A DNA stretch of 64,000 bases from Areca catechu (taxonomy: Eukaryota > Streptophyta > Magnoliopsida > Arecales > Arecaceae), in contig CM038041.1 in NCBI GenBank assembly GCA_021397845.1, positions 145,616,780-145,680,779 of the forward strand, written 5' to 3'. Made by a program: the position numbers and the translations under genes. Shown here one piece after another: positions 46,193 through 55,965 of the stretch. A model generated the notes under the pieces. It was not told the origin of the DNA. It saw nothing but the letters and a program-made list of their open reading frames with translations, and did no database searches. The number at the start of each line of letters is the position of its first letter. Position 1 is the stretch's first letter.

Positions 46193-47392
46193 TCATGGCA
46201 TAAATGATAGAACCCACTGCCGAAGCATATGGGATCTACTCATATGCTCTCTCTCCTTAGGAGTTATTGCATAAACTTTTCTGGAGAGTATAATTCTAGG
46301 GCCTACGGGGAGATACCCTTTTTTGGAATTCTCCATGCTAAATCGCTTCAGCACAGTATCAATATACATAGACTGGGACAGTCCCAGAAGCCTCTTAGAT
46401 CTATCTCTATAGATCTTCATACCCAGTATGTAAGGGGCTTCACCCAAGTCTTTCATAGAGAACAGGGATGACAACCAGACTTTTATTCCTTGTAGTGCTG
46501 GGATGTCATTTTTGATTAAGAGAATGTCATCCTCATACAATACAAGGAATACAATCACATAACCATAAGCCCATTTAAAAATGCAAGGTTCTTCTCTGTT
46601 CCTAACGAAGCCATATGACTTGATACACTTATCAAATCGCATATTCCAACTCTGAAATGCTTGCTTTGGTCCATAGATGGACCTTTGAAGTGTGCATACC
46701 TTTGACTCATCTGTAGATGTGAACCCCTCGGGTTGTACCATGTACACCTTCTCTTCCAACTCACAATTCAGGAAAGCTATTTGGACATCCATTTGCTAGA
46801 TTTCATAGTCAAAGTGTACCGCTAAAGCAAGCATGATCTGAATGGATTTGAGCATTGCCATAGGAGAGAACATCTTGTCATAGTCAATACCATAACATTG
46901 ATGATACCCTTTGGCAACCAGATAGGCTTTATAGATCTCTACTTGCCCATCTGTGCCCCTTTTCCTTTTGAAAATCTATTTGCATCCAATGGATTTTATC
47001 CCCTCAAGTGGATCAACCAATGTCCATACATTGTTGATTTTCATGGACTTCATTTCGGATCTCATGGCTCCTAGCCATAGTTCAGAGTCGAACCTTTGCA
47101 TTACATCTATATAGGTGATCGAGTCCTCATTGTTCTCATCGAGTTCAATGGGATCACCGTTCTGGACCAAGAAATTGTAGTATCTATTCGGTTGATGCGG
47201 TATCCTACCAGATCCCTTTAATGGTTCTTGCATGGGCTCTGGGTGTGATCTAATCACAACCAGTTCTATATTGTCCCTTAAGTGTGACGGTTCTTCTACT
47301 TGTTGAGCTTCACTAAGTTCAATCTTAGCGGCTACAGTTCCTTCACCAAGGAACCCCTTTTTCAAAAAGATAGCCCTAAGACTGACAAACAA
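46193..47392 (-). pseudogene. Copia reverse transcriptase
   Basis: Segments in two frames: NNVWTLVDPLEGIKSIGCK (about 47000), then MDVQIAFLNCELEEKVYMVQ, YGPKQAFQSWNMRFD, and the catalytic loop as LYEDDILLI instead of LYVDDILLI. GEAPYILGMKIYRDRSKRLLG then follows. The Val to Glu change in YVDD and several stops indicate loss of function. Confidence 0.88.
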
Positions 47393-48150
47393 CTTTTATT
47401 CCTCAACCAAGTAGAAGTAGTATCCCTTAGACTCTTTTGGATACCCAACAAATAGGCACCTGTCAAACCTAGGTCCAAGCTTATCCATTTCCAAATGTTT
47501 GACATAAGCTGGGTAACCCCAGACTCGAAGGTATGCGAGTGTCGGCTTACGTCCAGTCCATATCTCATATGGGGTTTTGCTAACGGACTTACTCGAAACC
47601 CTATTTAAAAGGTAGCAGTCTGACTCTAGAGCATATCCCCAAAAAGATAACAGCAGAGAAGCAAAGTGTAGTATGGACTGAACCTTGTCTAACAGGATTC
47701 GATTTTTCCTTTCAGATACTTTATTTAACTGAGGTATCCCTAGAGGTTTCCATTGAAAGAAAATCCTATTCTCCTCAAGATATGTCAGAAAATCACTAGA
47801 AAGATATTCACCATCTCGATCTGATCGAATGATTTTGATATACTTTCCAGTTTATTTTTCTACTTCATTACGATATCGTTTGAACATTTCAAATGATTCA
47901 AATTTATATCTTATCAAGAAGACATAACCATACCTTGAAAGGTCGTCTATAAATGTAATGAAATAATTAACCCACCTCTGGCACTCATATTCATAGGTCT
48001 GCATACATCAATATGTTTCAGACTTAGAATTTCTTTGGTTCGTTCACCTTTTCTAGTAAAAGATGATTTTGTCATCTTTCCAAGAAGACAGGACTCACAG
48101 GTTGGAAGTGAATCACATTCACTAATCTCGAGAAGACCCTCACTTTTCAA
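47393..48150 (-). pseudogene. Copia pre-integrase and integrase region
   Basis: The frame 48150-47947 reads CDSLPTCESCLLGKMTKSSF then LSLKHIDVCRPM: the Cys pair of the zinc domain and the first catalytic Asp region. Later frames include SFDP-type core fragments and the end YLRVWGYPAYVKHLEMDKL-like sequence read near 47530-47460. Multiple stops are present. Confidence 0.78.
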
Positions 48151-48203
48151 CCTATTTATCTTGTTCTTGTTGATATCACTTTCACTAATCTCGAGAAGAC
48201 CCT
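48118..48203. repeat. 23-bp perfect direct repeat at the copia chimera junction
   Basis: An identical 23-bp sequence (starting TTCACTAATCTCGAGAAG) occurs at 48118-48140 and 48181-48203, 63 bp apart. In the minus frame it encodes GLLEISE twice. It lies exactly where the protein homology passes from one copia type to the other. Confidence 0.85.
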
Positions 48204-48204
48204 T

Positions 48205-48781
48205 CTAAGATGCCATAAGTTTCACTTCGGCTTTAAAACATCTTTTTTGATCAACCTGCAAGATAATGGGAAACATTCTATTCTTTGACATATGAATATG
48301 AGTAATCAATCTATTACTTTTGTCACGAATTGAGAGACCCATATCTTTCAAATGAATATCATAACCCTTCTCCAATAATTGACCGAAACTCAAAATATTA
48401 TTCTTCGTATCAGGAACAAAATAAACATCTGAAATATATTGTTGTTCTCCATTTTTGAGTTTGATGAGTATTTTATCTTTCCCCTTGACAAAACTTTAGA
48501 TAGATTTCCAAAATGACATTTCCCATGTGGTCTTCCTTCAAGTCCACAAATAGATCTTTCCTTCTACACATATGGTTGCTAGCACCAGTGTCAAGAAGCC
48601 ACATACTTTCTTTATTTTCTCTAACATCATCATAAGAGAGCAATAATGTTGGTTCTTCACTACTTTCTTCCTTATCAATGCAATTCATATTCTTAACATT
48701 CTTGTTAGCAGGATTATACCAACAATCCAAACTGTAATGCCCATATTTTTTGCAAGTGTAACATTGTGTTAGGTCTTGCAT
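48205..48781 (-). pseudogene. Copia zinc knuckle and protease
   Basis: The frame 48781-48473 contains the knuckle CYTCKKYGHYSLDC followed by an acidic linker and the protease motif MWLLDTGASNHMCRRKDLF. A second frame (48393-48205) has GQLLEKGYDIHLKDMGLSI and HMSKNRMFPI, the conserved protease-to-integrase linker, ending in a stop at the junction repeat. The catalytic Asp-Thr-Gly is intact. Confidence 0.88.
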
Positions 48782-48789
48782 ACCTTAGA

Positions 48790-49661
48790 CAGTTATATGG
48801 AAACTGACCTCTTCCTCGACCTCTTTGAGATGGTGTTTCTTGATATTCTATATTATCTTGTCCTCTACCTCTTCCTTGTTGAGTTCTATGCTAAAATAAT
48901 ATTCCTCATCTTCCTCTTTGGCCACATCCTCGTCCTCTTTGATAAGTTCTTACTTTTCTAGATTCTCGTTTCTCTTGCAATATAAGCTTTGTTTATAGAA
49001 CTTGATCCACAGGCTTCTCCTCTCCTTGGTTGATAAGTTGTTCATTGGCTTGTAATGAACCCATGAGCTCCTCCACTATGAGATCCTCAAGATCATTGGC
49101 TTCTTCGATTGCTACAACAGCATAGTTAAATTTTGGGTGCAAAGATCATAAAGTTTTCTCCATAACCCGAACATCAGTTAGTGCTTCTCCACTTCATTTA
49201 AGTTGATTAACAACAACTAAAACTTTTGAGAAATATTCAGAAATAGATTCGGAGCTCTTCATGTATAAAGATTCAAATTCACCTCTTAAAGTTTGCAAGC
49301 AGATCTTCTTTACCCTCTTAGCTCCTTGGAATATCTTTTGGAGAAGTTCCCATGCCTCCTTTGATGTTGTAGCACTTGAGATGATCTCGAATGCAGCTTC
49401 ATCTAGCCCTTGATAGATATTGCCTTGATAGATATTGTAGAGTGCCCTCTTGTCTCCTTTTCTTGCCTCCTTGAGTTGAGACTTTTGTGCATTAGATAAG
49501 GCTGCTTCTTCTTCGGGTGTTTCCAACTCCATGAAGCCTTTCTCTACTATCTCCCAACAATCAACGGATCCAAGTAGAGCCTTCATTTATATACACCAAT
49601 TCTCCAAATTGTCCTTAAGAAGTTTGGGTACTTGGATTTGTGTAAAATTTGTGGAAGCCAT
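48790..49661 (-). pseudogene. Copia gag
   Basis: The ATG at 49661 starts a short N-terminus, an in-frame TAA lies next to 49586, and the frame goes on with LLGSVDCWEIVEKGFMEL, KEAWELLQKIFQGAKRVKK and LRGEFESLYMKSSESISEYF, the UBN2-type copia gag fold. After another stop it continues with VRVMEK and EELMGSLQANEQL. The order fits the 5' half of a short-LTR copia. Confidence 0.85.
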
Positions 49662-49706
49662 AGGAATAGTATTGTGAATCTTTTAGGTGGAGGCTAGGAG
49701 TAAAGG

Positions 49707-49722
49707 CTCTGATACCAAAATT
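49707..49722 (-). other. Primer binding site of the copia element
   Basis: The minus strand reads ATTTTGGTATCAGAGC directly after the LTR end CCAACA, the initiator-Met type primer site. Confidence 0.88.
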
Positions 49723-50067
49723 TGTTGGCAATTTTGTGGAAGAGTGGTAGGCTTAACTAAAATAGAGAAGGAGGAATTAGATAAAACTAAAAGCTTTTTT
49801 CTTCATGTTCACCTTTTGTAGAATGACAAATTACAACCCTATTTATAGGCTTCAAAATATACTTCTACACACTCATATTAAAATGCAAAATTAAGACTCC
49901 AATAACACTACATAACTTCTATCATAACTCTTAGCAGGTTACATGTCTCTTGGTATTTCTCATAACTCTTGACTTTTAGTATTCCATAAAATAAATTGCT
50001 CCTATTACTATCCAAAATTCATAACCAATACCCTTTGAAATTCCAAAATCAAGTTTAATTTCCAACA
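49723..50067 (-). repeat. Short (345 bp) 5' copia LTR
   Basis: On the minus strand it begins TGTTGGAAATTAAACTTG and ends GCCAACA, with TGTTGG/CCAACA inverted ends. No partner copy is found in the window. Beyond 50067 lies aminopeptidase exon sequence, so the element inserted into a gene piece. Confidence 0.85.
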
Positions 50068-50580
50068 ATTTTGACCATCATGATATGTCTTGCCGTGCAT
50101 TGAAAAACATGTCTCTTGGTATGTTTCACTAGCATCCAGTTTGAAGGATATAAGAAATCACTTCAGAGAAAGTTCTAAATTTGGCTTTTTGTTAATTTTT
50201 CAATGCAGCCTATCTCGCTTCTTTGGATGAACCGGAGCTCACCGAACTTGCATTGCACAAGTACAAGTTTGCAACTAATATAACTAAATAGTTTGCTACT
50301 CTAACGGCCATGGCCCAAAACCCATGTCAAGTTCGTGATGATGTTCTCTCTGATTTCTATAGCAGGTGGCAGCATGACTTTCTAGTAACAGACCCTTTGT
50401 TAGACAAAGTCGATTGCTATATTAAGCATTTCTCTTCTAAGATATTTCTATCATGTTTATAGTCGCAATAGAACAGATAGGTTGGTATTCAAGTATGATG
50501 CCTTTTCTTTTTTTTTAGGTTGTAAATAAATGGTTTGCTCTTCAAGCGATGTCAGACATTTCTGGAAATGTTGTTTGTTG
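50068..50580 (+). pseudogene. PepN-like M1 aminopeptidase gene fragment (three partial exons)
   Basis: Three exon pieces in plus orientation: 50070-50118 (FDHHDMSCRALKNMSL), 50209-50384 (AYLASLDEPELTELALHK, then AQNPCQVRDDVLSDFY), and 50519-50577 (VVNKWFALQAMSDISGNV). The introns at 50119-50208 and 50385-50518 have GT-AG ends and the joins keep phase, so this is genomic, not retro-copied. The sequence matches the region after the catalytic domain of plant PepN-like metallo-aminopeptidases, which remove N-terminal residues from peptides. A TAG stop stands in exon 2 after NITK. The left end is cut by the copia LTR and the right end is lost near 50577. Confidence 0.85.
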
Positions 50581-50636
50581 ATGCTGAATCCCCGTCGACC
50601 GGATGGAGTGGTTTGTCCGTAGGTTCGCCATTGATG

Positions 50637-51696
50637 GGGGCTTGCAAAACAACTCCCCTGACCGGAATTTTTCTGGTGGGGGATACTCCGATGCCAAAGT
50701 TAGCAAGAATTCAGGTAGCAGAATGGAGAGCTCGAGAGCAAAGAATGGTAAGAGAAGGAAGAAGATGGCTCAAGTTTGCTCAGAGTTAGCTTAGCTTAGC
50801 CTCGCTTAGCTTACCTGAGTGTCCCCTCTTACCAGTATTTATAGGCATAAGTGTAACTACTTACGATTATGGAAGTTAGTTAGGAAAACCTCCATATAAC
50901 AGTAAGTAGTGGCGATCAGAAAACCAGTTATTTGACCATGTGAGTGGTTACAACAACCAGAACAACCTTTAACTATTTTAAGTTGAAGGATTGCTCTGAA
51001 GCTACAAATGCGTTTAGGGAAAGTCCGAAGTGAAGCTATCAACCTCATCATATGGCCTTCCTTGGAAGGGCCTGAGGGAATGTTAGCTGTATGCTTCAGA
51101 CATCCCTCTTAGGAATGAATAATGAAAATAAGTAACTACTTACTGTAGTGTCGAAGAGATGAAAATATTCCAAAGGCATGGTCTTTGGATCAAGCTGAAG
51201 ACACGAAGCCGTAGGAAAGAATAATAGGCATACTCTTCGTATCAGGCTGAAGATATGAAGTCGAAAGAATATAATCAATAGGTTTTCTTCTTTGGACCAG
51301 GCTAAAGATACGAAGCCGAAAGAATAATCAATAGGCTCACTTCTTCGGACCAAGTTCTTTGGACCAGGCTGAAGATACAAAGCCGAAAGAATAATCAATA
51401 GGCTTACTTCTTCGGACCAAGTTCTTCAAACCAAGTTCTTCGGACCAAGTTGAAGATACGAAGTGAAAGGAACATAGTCAATAGGCTTGCTTCTTTGGAC
51501 CAGGCTGATGATATGAAGCCGAAGGATAGAGTAACATATTCGACATATTCTTCAGACTAGGCCCAGGCATACTCTTTGAACCATGATTAAAGAGATTTCT
51601 TTTAATGCATTGGTTCAGCATGTAGACCGAAAAATTTGAAATTAGCTCGACTGATGGACCAGTAATCATTTTATATTGAGTCGGATTATCATAACA
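50637..51696 (-). repeat. LTR of the Ty3/gypsy element, copy 2 (possible solo LTR)
   Basis: This copy aligns along its whole length with 3297-4296, including GAGTGTCCCCTCTTACCAG and a repeated region near 51230-51470 (CAGGCTGAAGATACGAAGCCG units). On the minus strand it starts TGTTATGATAATCCGACTC at 51696. No internal region accompanies it on either side, so it looks like a solo LTR or a truncated copy. 50581-50636 is unassigned. Confidence 0.7.
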
Positions 51697-51698
51697 GA

Positions 51699-54017
51699 TG
51701 ACCCCTGTTACGGTAGTCACCAACCCATTCAGCCCCGGCATGGCACCCTCGATGGCTGACGTGGCCACATATTTCTCCACCATGGCCCCACCTCGGCCAT
51801 GTGCTTCTCCATCTCGGCACCACCTTGGCCGCGACCGGAGTCCCATTTCTTTACTATCCTGTCTGCACTGGGGTCAGTCCCTGTCAGCCCCATGTCAATC
51901 CCAGGTCGGCTCCTGCCGCGCCCAGCTCGGGGCCACATCCATGCCGTGATCCGTGTGCACGGGAGGTGCGTGCACCTAGACTTTTCCACCAGAAATCACG
52001 TCTGTGCCAGGGGAAACCCGCGCGCCAGAGCATGCCTGCAGCGCGCATCCGCCCGTGGGAAGATCACCTTGGTGGAGCCCGCCTCAGCGCCAGTCTGCCT
52101 CAGCACCGCTGCCCCTGGCACTGGTCCACCTCGGCACGATCGCCCCGGCGTCCAGGTCCACCAGTGCCAGCCTTAGCGCCAGGGCATGCCCGCGGTGCGC
52201 GTCCACCCGTGGGAAGCTCACCTAGGTGGAGCTCGCCTCAGTGCCAGTCCACCTTGGCATCGCTGCCCCCGACACCGATCAACCTTGGCACGACCACCCT
52301 GGCATCCAGGTCCGCCAGCGCCCGCCTCAGCGCCAGGGCGCGCCCGTGGCGCGCGTTCGCCCGTGGGAGGCTCACCTCGGCGGCACCTGCCTCAGTGCCA
52401 GTCTGCCTCGGCATCGCTGCCCCCGGCGCCGATCCACCTCAGCACGACCGCCCCAGCATCCAGGTCCACCAGCGCCCGCCTTAGTGCCAGTCCGCCTCAG
52501 CACCGCTGCCCTCAGTGCTGATCCACCTCGGCTCCAAGCCCGTGTGCTTTGCTCGCATCACCTTGCAGCTCCCGGCTTTAATCCGGTAGCAATGGCGCCT
52601 AGTCCACCTCCGGCTCCACCCAGCGCAGGTGGCGCCCTAGTCCACCTCGGCTCCAAGCCCGTGCTCTCCGCCCACACCGCCTGGCGTCTGCCTAGTTTGG
52701 CACATCCACCTCCGGCTCCGCCCAGCACAGGTGGCGCGCTAGTCCATCTCAGGTCCAAGTCCATGCGCTCCGCCCACACCGCCTGGTGACTCCCGGCTTT
52801 AGTCCGGCAGCAATGGTGCCCAGTCCACCTCGGCTTCAGCCACCAGCCTCCCAATGCCCGCAGGAGGCCTGCACCCTTGCCAAATCTGGTTCCAACGACT
52901 TTGGCTTTGCCCTGCATCCACCCGTGTCCGAACCGGCTCCTACTTCGACGACCTCGGCTCCACCCGTAGTGGCCCTAGACGCATCCATGCTAGCTCCGCA
53001 CCCACAGAACGCCCAATCGACTCAGGTTTCATCTCCACCCATGGCACACCCGGCTCTAGTCCAGTTCCGTCTGGCTCGCCCGTGCCGAGCCGGCGCACGT
53101 CCGCCCAGTCCGATACCTCGGCGAGCCCATCTCATGCCCTGTTCTGCTCGCTCCGATCGGCTCCACTCGCGTGGAGTAGTGGCATGCCTCGATCCGAGCA
53201 TAGGGGGCCTTTGCTACCTTGCCTCGGTCCATGCACATGCGAGGACTTTGTGTGCTTCGCACTGCGCATCTCGAACCATGTGCATGGAGGGCCATCTCGA
53301 TCCGCATGCCATCATCCTAGGTACACTTTTCAAAGTGCAGGTACGATGGTAGCTCGACACGTAAAACCACCATCCTGGTCGTCCCCTATAAGGAGGGCTA
53401 TATCAAAGCCCTCAGGATACAATTTACACCAATTAGGAAGGCATGCCCCATCCAAGGCACTATGCCCCTTCACCAACCTCCAGAACCACCTGGAAAGAGA
53501 AGGTTGACCAACCTATCTAAGCCTCCCAGGCCTGCAGAAGACTCACGGCCTATGCCAAGAAGAACGCGCCTCCCTGAACACCAAAAGTCGCTCGTCTACA
53601 TTAGAGCAGCAGGAAGAGGTGAGGGGGGTAAGAGACAACACTCTCTTCATTCTTACATTATCGTCCATTTTCTATCACTCTCTTGCAGCAGAGAGTCCCC
53701 CAAGCTCTCCACCTCAGAGGTCTCTTATTTCCTTCGGTCGTTCCACTGACTTGATCGTCAGAGTGTCTTTGCCGAAATCTCCAGTGCAAATTTCCCCTGT
53801 TTTGCAGGTTTGCCCAACGGAGGGACGATATGGAAGAAGATTATTCCTCATCGGAGAGGCCCATAGGAGGACCACCATAGTACCAAGCCCCTTTCATCCC
53901 AACGACAACTATGTTCCCCTTGATCGTCTCCGACCGACGAGCCCGGTGATGCTGGCGGGGAGTCCACTCACCTAGGCCACGTAAGAGCTACTGGCCATGG
54001 CAATCTAGGCGGCAACA
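51699..54017 (+). repeat. 5' LTR of a Tat-type Ty3/gypsy element
   Basis: This GC-rich 2.3 kb stretch starts TGACCCCTGTTACGG and ends CTAGGCGGCAACA, directly before a primer site. 52020-52520 contains GC-rich tandem units of about 150 bp (CACCTCGGCACGACCGCC). 53700-53810 carries the LTR-end signature (GACTTGATCGTCAGAGTG, TTTTGCAGG) seen in the large Tat element. The many long frames here are Ala/Pro/Arg-rich by-products of the repeats. Its 3' LTR would lie beyond the window. Confidence 0.72.
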
Positions 54018-54477
54018 AATTAGCGCGCCAGGAAGGGGGGCAGATCCATGCTCCTCAATAAGGTGGGACAACGGTTCCCACCTTTATCCTTAGTCCCCGG
54101 GGGGTAGACCGGGGGCATGGGGATGGGGGCACGAGAATTTCTTCTTTTCTCTCGAGGCTCCAAGGAGTGGTCTCGATCGAAAAACCTTAAGCTGTGAAGG
54201 TGCGTCGCTACCCTTGACGGGACAGCAGGCAGCAAGCCAAGGATGGAGCCACCTCCCGGCGATACCACCATCCAGGAGCCCCACTAAAAAAAAAAAAAAA
54301 GGAGAGAAAAGAAAAGAGAGAAGAAGAGAAAAAGGAGAGGGAAGAAACCCATGCAACAGGATTTCTATATGCCCATGCAATGGAGCTCCCTCCCGTACAC
54401 AGGATCTTTTTCCTCCCGTGTAACGGAAGCTTCTTCCTCCCATGCGGTGGAGTCCCATGCTCCCGTGTAACGGAGCT
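54018..54477 (+). other. Primer site and leader of the Tat-type element, cut by SIRE
   Basis: AATTAGCGCGCCAGGAAGG (54018-54036) is the primer site. The leader then has a poly-A tract at 54287 and repeats of about 30 bp (CTCCCGTGTAACGGAGC) from 54350 to 54477, where the SIRE element begins. No gag frame has started. Confidence 0.65.
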
Positions 54478-55908
54478 TGTTGGCTCCACCCAGTGATTTT
54501 GATGAATAACAAAACATTGAGTGCATATTATATTATAATGAGGATTTCAAGTTGTAAGTTTTCAGGAAGAGAGCACCTCAAAATCTCAAAAATTTATGGT
54601 TTATGGCACGTAATGGCACAGAGCAATTCTCACGAATCCGGGCATCCTCTTCATTGAAAAAGGGCATCTAAATGTTTAAATATTATGTGTTTATGTTTTC
54701 AAGAATTATATTTATGTTTTCGAGGCATTTACACTTGAATCTGAGATTTTTCAGTCTCAAGTGTCGACACCTGGATAGTCAAGTGTCGACACTTCAGCAT
54801 TTGGCACAGACAAAAATCCTTGGCACGTCAAGTGTCGACACCAAGTGTCGACACTTAGGTTCTAAGTGTCGACTCAAGGCCTGAGAATTTTGAAAATACA
54901 GAACTTTGTAATTTGAGAATTTTTGTATCAAGTGTCGACACCTGTGCATCAAGTGTCGACACTTGAATGTTCAAGTGTCGACACCCAGAGATCAAGTGTC
55001 GACACCTGACAGCCAAGTGTCGACACCTGACAGGCAAGTGTCGACACTTGAAGCCTGATAGCTTTAACGGATCTATTTTTCTGGCTTGCAGAACTTGCTT
55101 TTCAAGCTCCAAATGGCTATTTCCGAGGTACCAACGGTCACAAACCATTTTTTGGAAGGTTCTTGGTGTATTTAACCTCCACCAACCTCATTTTAAAGTA
55201 AAAGAAGTGTATTGACGTGTATTCAAGTCCACTCAAAAGTCAAAAAGCTAATATTCTCTCAAATACTTCACATCAAAAGCCTCTTATAGTTTGATTCCTT
55301 GAAAAGCCTACAAGCTCATCCTTATTTCATTCCAAAAGAGGCACTTTGAAGGAGATTCCAAGGAAGAGTGAAGACAAAGCATCCACTTGAGCTTCAAAGA
55401 TTCCAATCTACTCTTGAAGAGAGTTTGTTTTAGTTTTAAATTGTATATCTGTTTTATTGTGTTTTGACCTTGCTTTCAAGGATGTCTTGAAAGAAGGTTA
55501 TTATGGTTTGTTGGTGAGCCAAAGAGATAAAACCAACTAGAGTTAACTTGTGAGCCCGAAAACAAAACAAGTGTTAAGGTTTGTTGGTAAGCCTAAGTGA
55601 TAAAACCAACTTAGGTTTTGACTTATGAGCCTTGTGAAAAACAAGTCAATTTTAATCTAGTTTGGATTATAGTAAAATTTCCAAGGGTGGTATGGGGAGT
55701 GGATGTAGGTGCTAGGTTTGCACCGAATCACTATAAACCTTGTGTTTGTGTGTGATTGCTCTTTTTCTCTCTTGCTCTTTAATTATTGCTAACATCTTGC
55801 ATTGAATTTATCATTGTTCACAAGCACCTCTAGTCCCTCATATTATTGTCTTAAATTTTTTAAAAGACCCAATTCACCCCCCCTCTTGGGCTCCATTTCT
55901 GGGCAACA
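54478..55908 (+). repeat. 5' LTR of the SIRE element
   Basis: Starts TGTTGGCTCCACCCAGTG and ends TTCTGGGCAACA before the primer site. It contains the palindrome cluster at 54758-55050. 55500-55640 has two related copies of about 90 bp containing GGTTTGTTGGTRAGCC and GATAAAACCAACT. Confidence 0.88.
54758..55050 (+). repeat. Palindrome array in the SIRE LTR (GTGTCGACAC)
   Basis: Ten exact copies of GTGTCGACAC start at 54761, 54783, 54832, 54845, 54932, 54953, 54975, 54996, 55017 and 55038, plus a variant at 54866. Most are extended to AAGTGTCGACAC[TC]T. The last six are spaced 21-22 bp. Intervening bases differ between copies, so the palindrome is more conserved than its spacers. Confidence 0.92.
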
Positions 55909-55909
55909 A

Positions 55910-55922
55910 GTGGTATCAGAGC
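55910..55922 (+). other. Primer binding site of the SIRE element
   Basis: GTGGTATCAGAGC follows the LTR end after one base, matching the initiator-Met tRNA 3' end. Confidence 0.92.
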
Positions 55923-55965
55923 ACCGGTACTCTCTTGTAGGTCCAAGCATCTTGAGTAAAAGATC

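Larger units (their letters stand above)
43621..50067 (-). mobile_element. Chimeric Ty1/copia element with unlike LTRs at its two ends
   Basis: Minus-strand order from 50067: short LTR (345 bp), tRNA-iMet primer site, gag, protease, then pre-integrase, integrase, reverse transcriptase and RNase H, then a polypurine tract and an LTR of about 1.9 kb. The gene order is Ty1/copia (integrase before RT). The two LTRs share only the first six bases, so they cannot be a pair. The 5' part (LTR to protease) and the 3' part (integrase to LTR) appear to come from different copia lineages, joined around 48140-48205. Confidence 0.72.

Noticed and set aside
51799..53507. Several 125-227 codon Pro/Ala/Arg-rich frames
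   Set aside because: They overlap in GC-rich LTR repeats, have no consistent codon use or domain, and lie before the primer binding site.
54758..55050. CRISPR-like array from regularly spaced repeats
   Set aside because: The repeat core is only 10 bp with 11-12 bp spacers, lies in a plant retrotransposon LTR, and no cas genes are present.
55909..55925. tRNA gene suggested by TGGTATCAGAGC strings (also at 10167, 19155 and 49707)
   Set aside because: These are short primer binding sites next to LTR ends; no cloverleaf follows.
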